Made by a program: the position numbers and the translations under genes. A model generated the notes under the pieces. That model worked only from the letters and a program-made list of their open reading frames with translations, had not been told where the DNA came from and searched no databases. From the NCBI RefSeq assembly GCF_028743515.2, contig NZ_CP117969.2:488501-552500 (forward strand): a DNA stretch of 64,000 nucleotides, given 5' to 3'. This DNA comes from Imtechella halotolerans. GTDB lineage: Bacteria; Bacteroidota; Bacteroidia; Flavobacteriales; Flavobacteriaceae. Shown here piece after piece: positions 63,289 through 64,000 of the stretch. Position 1 is the first letter of the stretch. The number at the start of each line of letters is the position of its first letter.

Positions 63289-64000
<712 letters not shown>

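Overview
The window is a low-GC chromosomal segment of a member of the Bacteroidota, almost certainly a marine-type flavobacterium (family Flavobacteriaceae). Three things support this. There are two SusC/SusD pairs, ECF sigma/FecR modules and the gliding-motility genes gldF and gldG. Promoters have the Bacteroidota form TTTG-N19..21-TAnnTTTG, and Shine-Dalgarno sequences are rare. The right edge carries a 16S-tRNA-Ile-tRNA-Ala-23S operon typical of the group.

Left edge (1-3.3 kb): the start of a FecR anti-sigma gene running off the window, then a KtrAB/Trk potassium uptake pair. 3.7-24.8 kb: polysaccharide utilization locus 1 (PUL1). It begins with a one-component membrane-spanning regulator (sensor propeller, Y_Y_Y domain, LuxR HTH). 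SusC, SusD, two tandem GH144-like endo-beta-1,2-glucanase candidates, two alpha/beta-hydrolase esterases, a GH3 beta-glucosidase, a GH97 alpha-glucosidase-like enzyme, an S1 sulfatase, a GH43-like enzyme with CBM and Fn3 domains, and an EEP-family phosphoesterase follow. All are exported or lipid-anchored, and a perfect 14-bp terminator hairpin closes the locus. GH144 with GH3 points to beta-1,2-glucans; the esterases, EEP enzyme and GH97 suggest decorated or alpha-closed versions of such glucans.

24.9-31 kb: an ECF sigma factor overlapping a 4-TM protein, a methyltransferase, an S46 dipeptidyl-peptidase (DPP11 type by its Arg 18 residues after the catalytic Ser), a secreted hypothetical protein and a PD40 propeller lipoprotein. 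31.3-45.2 kb: PUL2, a classical ECF sigma - FecR - SusC (with STN domain) - SusD cascade followed by a metzincin-like lipoprotein protease with a discoidin domain, a second S1 sulfatase and a GH95-like enzyme. A convergent Tat-type cupin protein ends the region. The enzyme set fits a fucosylated, sulfated glycan or glycoprotein. Unusually strong RNA hairpins lie between sigma and fecR, fecR and susC, and susD and the protease.

45.5-60.8 kb is housekeeping: dnaN, gldG, gldF, an ABM-domain protein, a SAM hydroxide adenosyltransferase homologue, phoH, an EamA/RarD transporter, purC, acs, a DEDDh exonuclease, a cNMP-CBS-DUF294 protein, a Nudix hydrolase, an M42 aminopeptidase and a DUF4294 protein. 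60.8-64 kb: the rRNA operon, preceded by three tandem promoters, two of which lie in a near-identical duplicated block.

No insertion sequence, prophage, CRISPR array or integrase was seen. The most interesting material is the composition of the two PULs, their regulatory DNA, and the acs/exonuclease/DUF294 neighbourhood.
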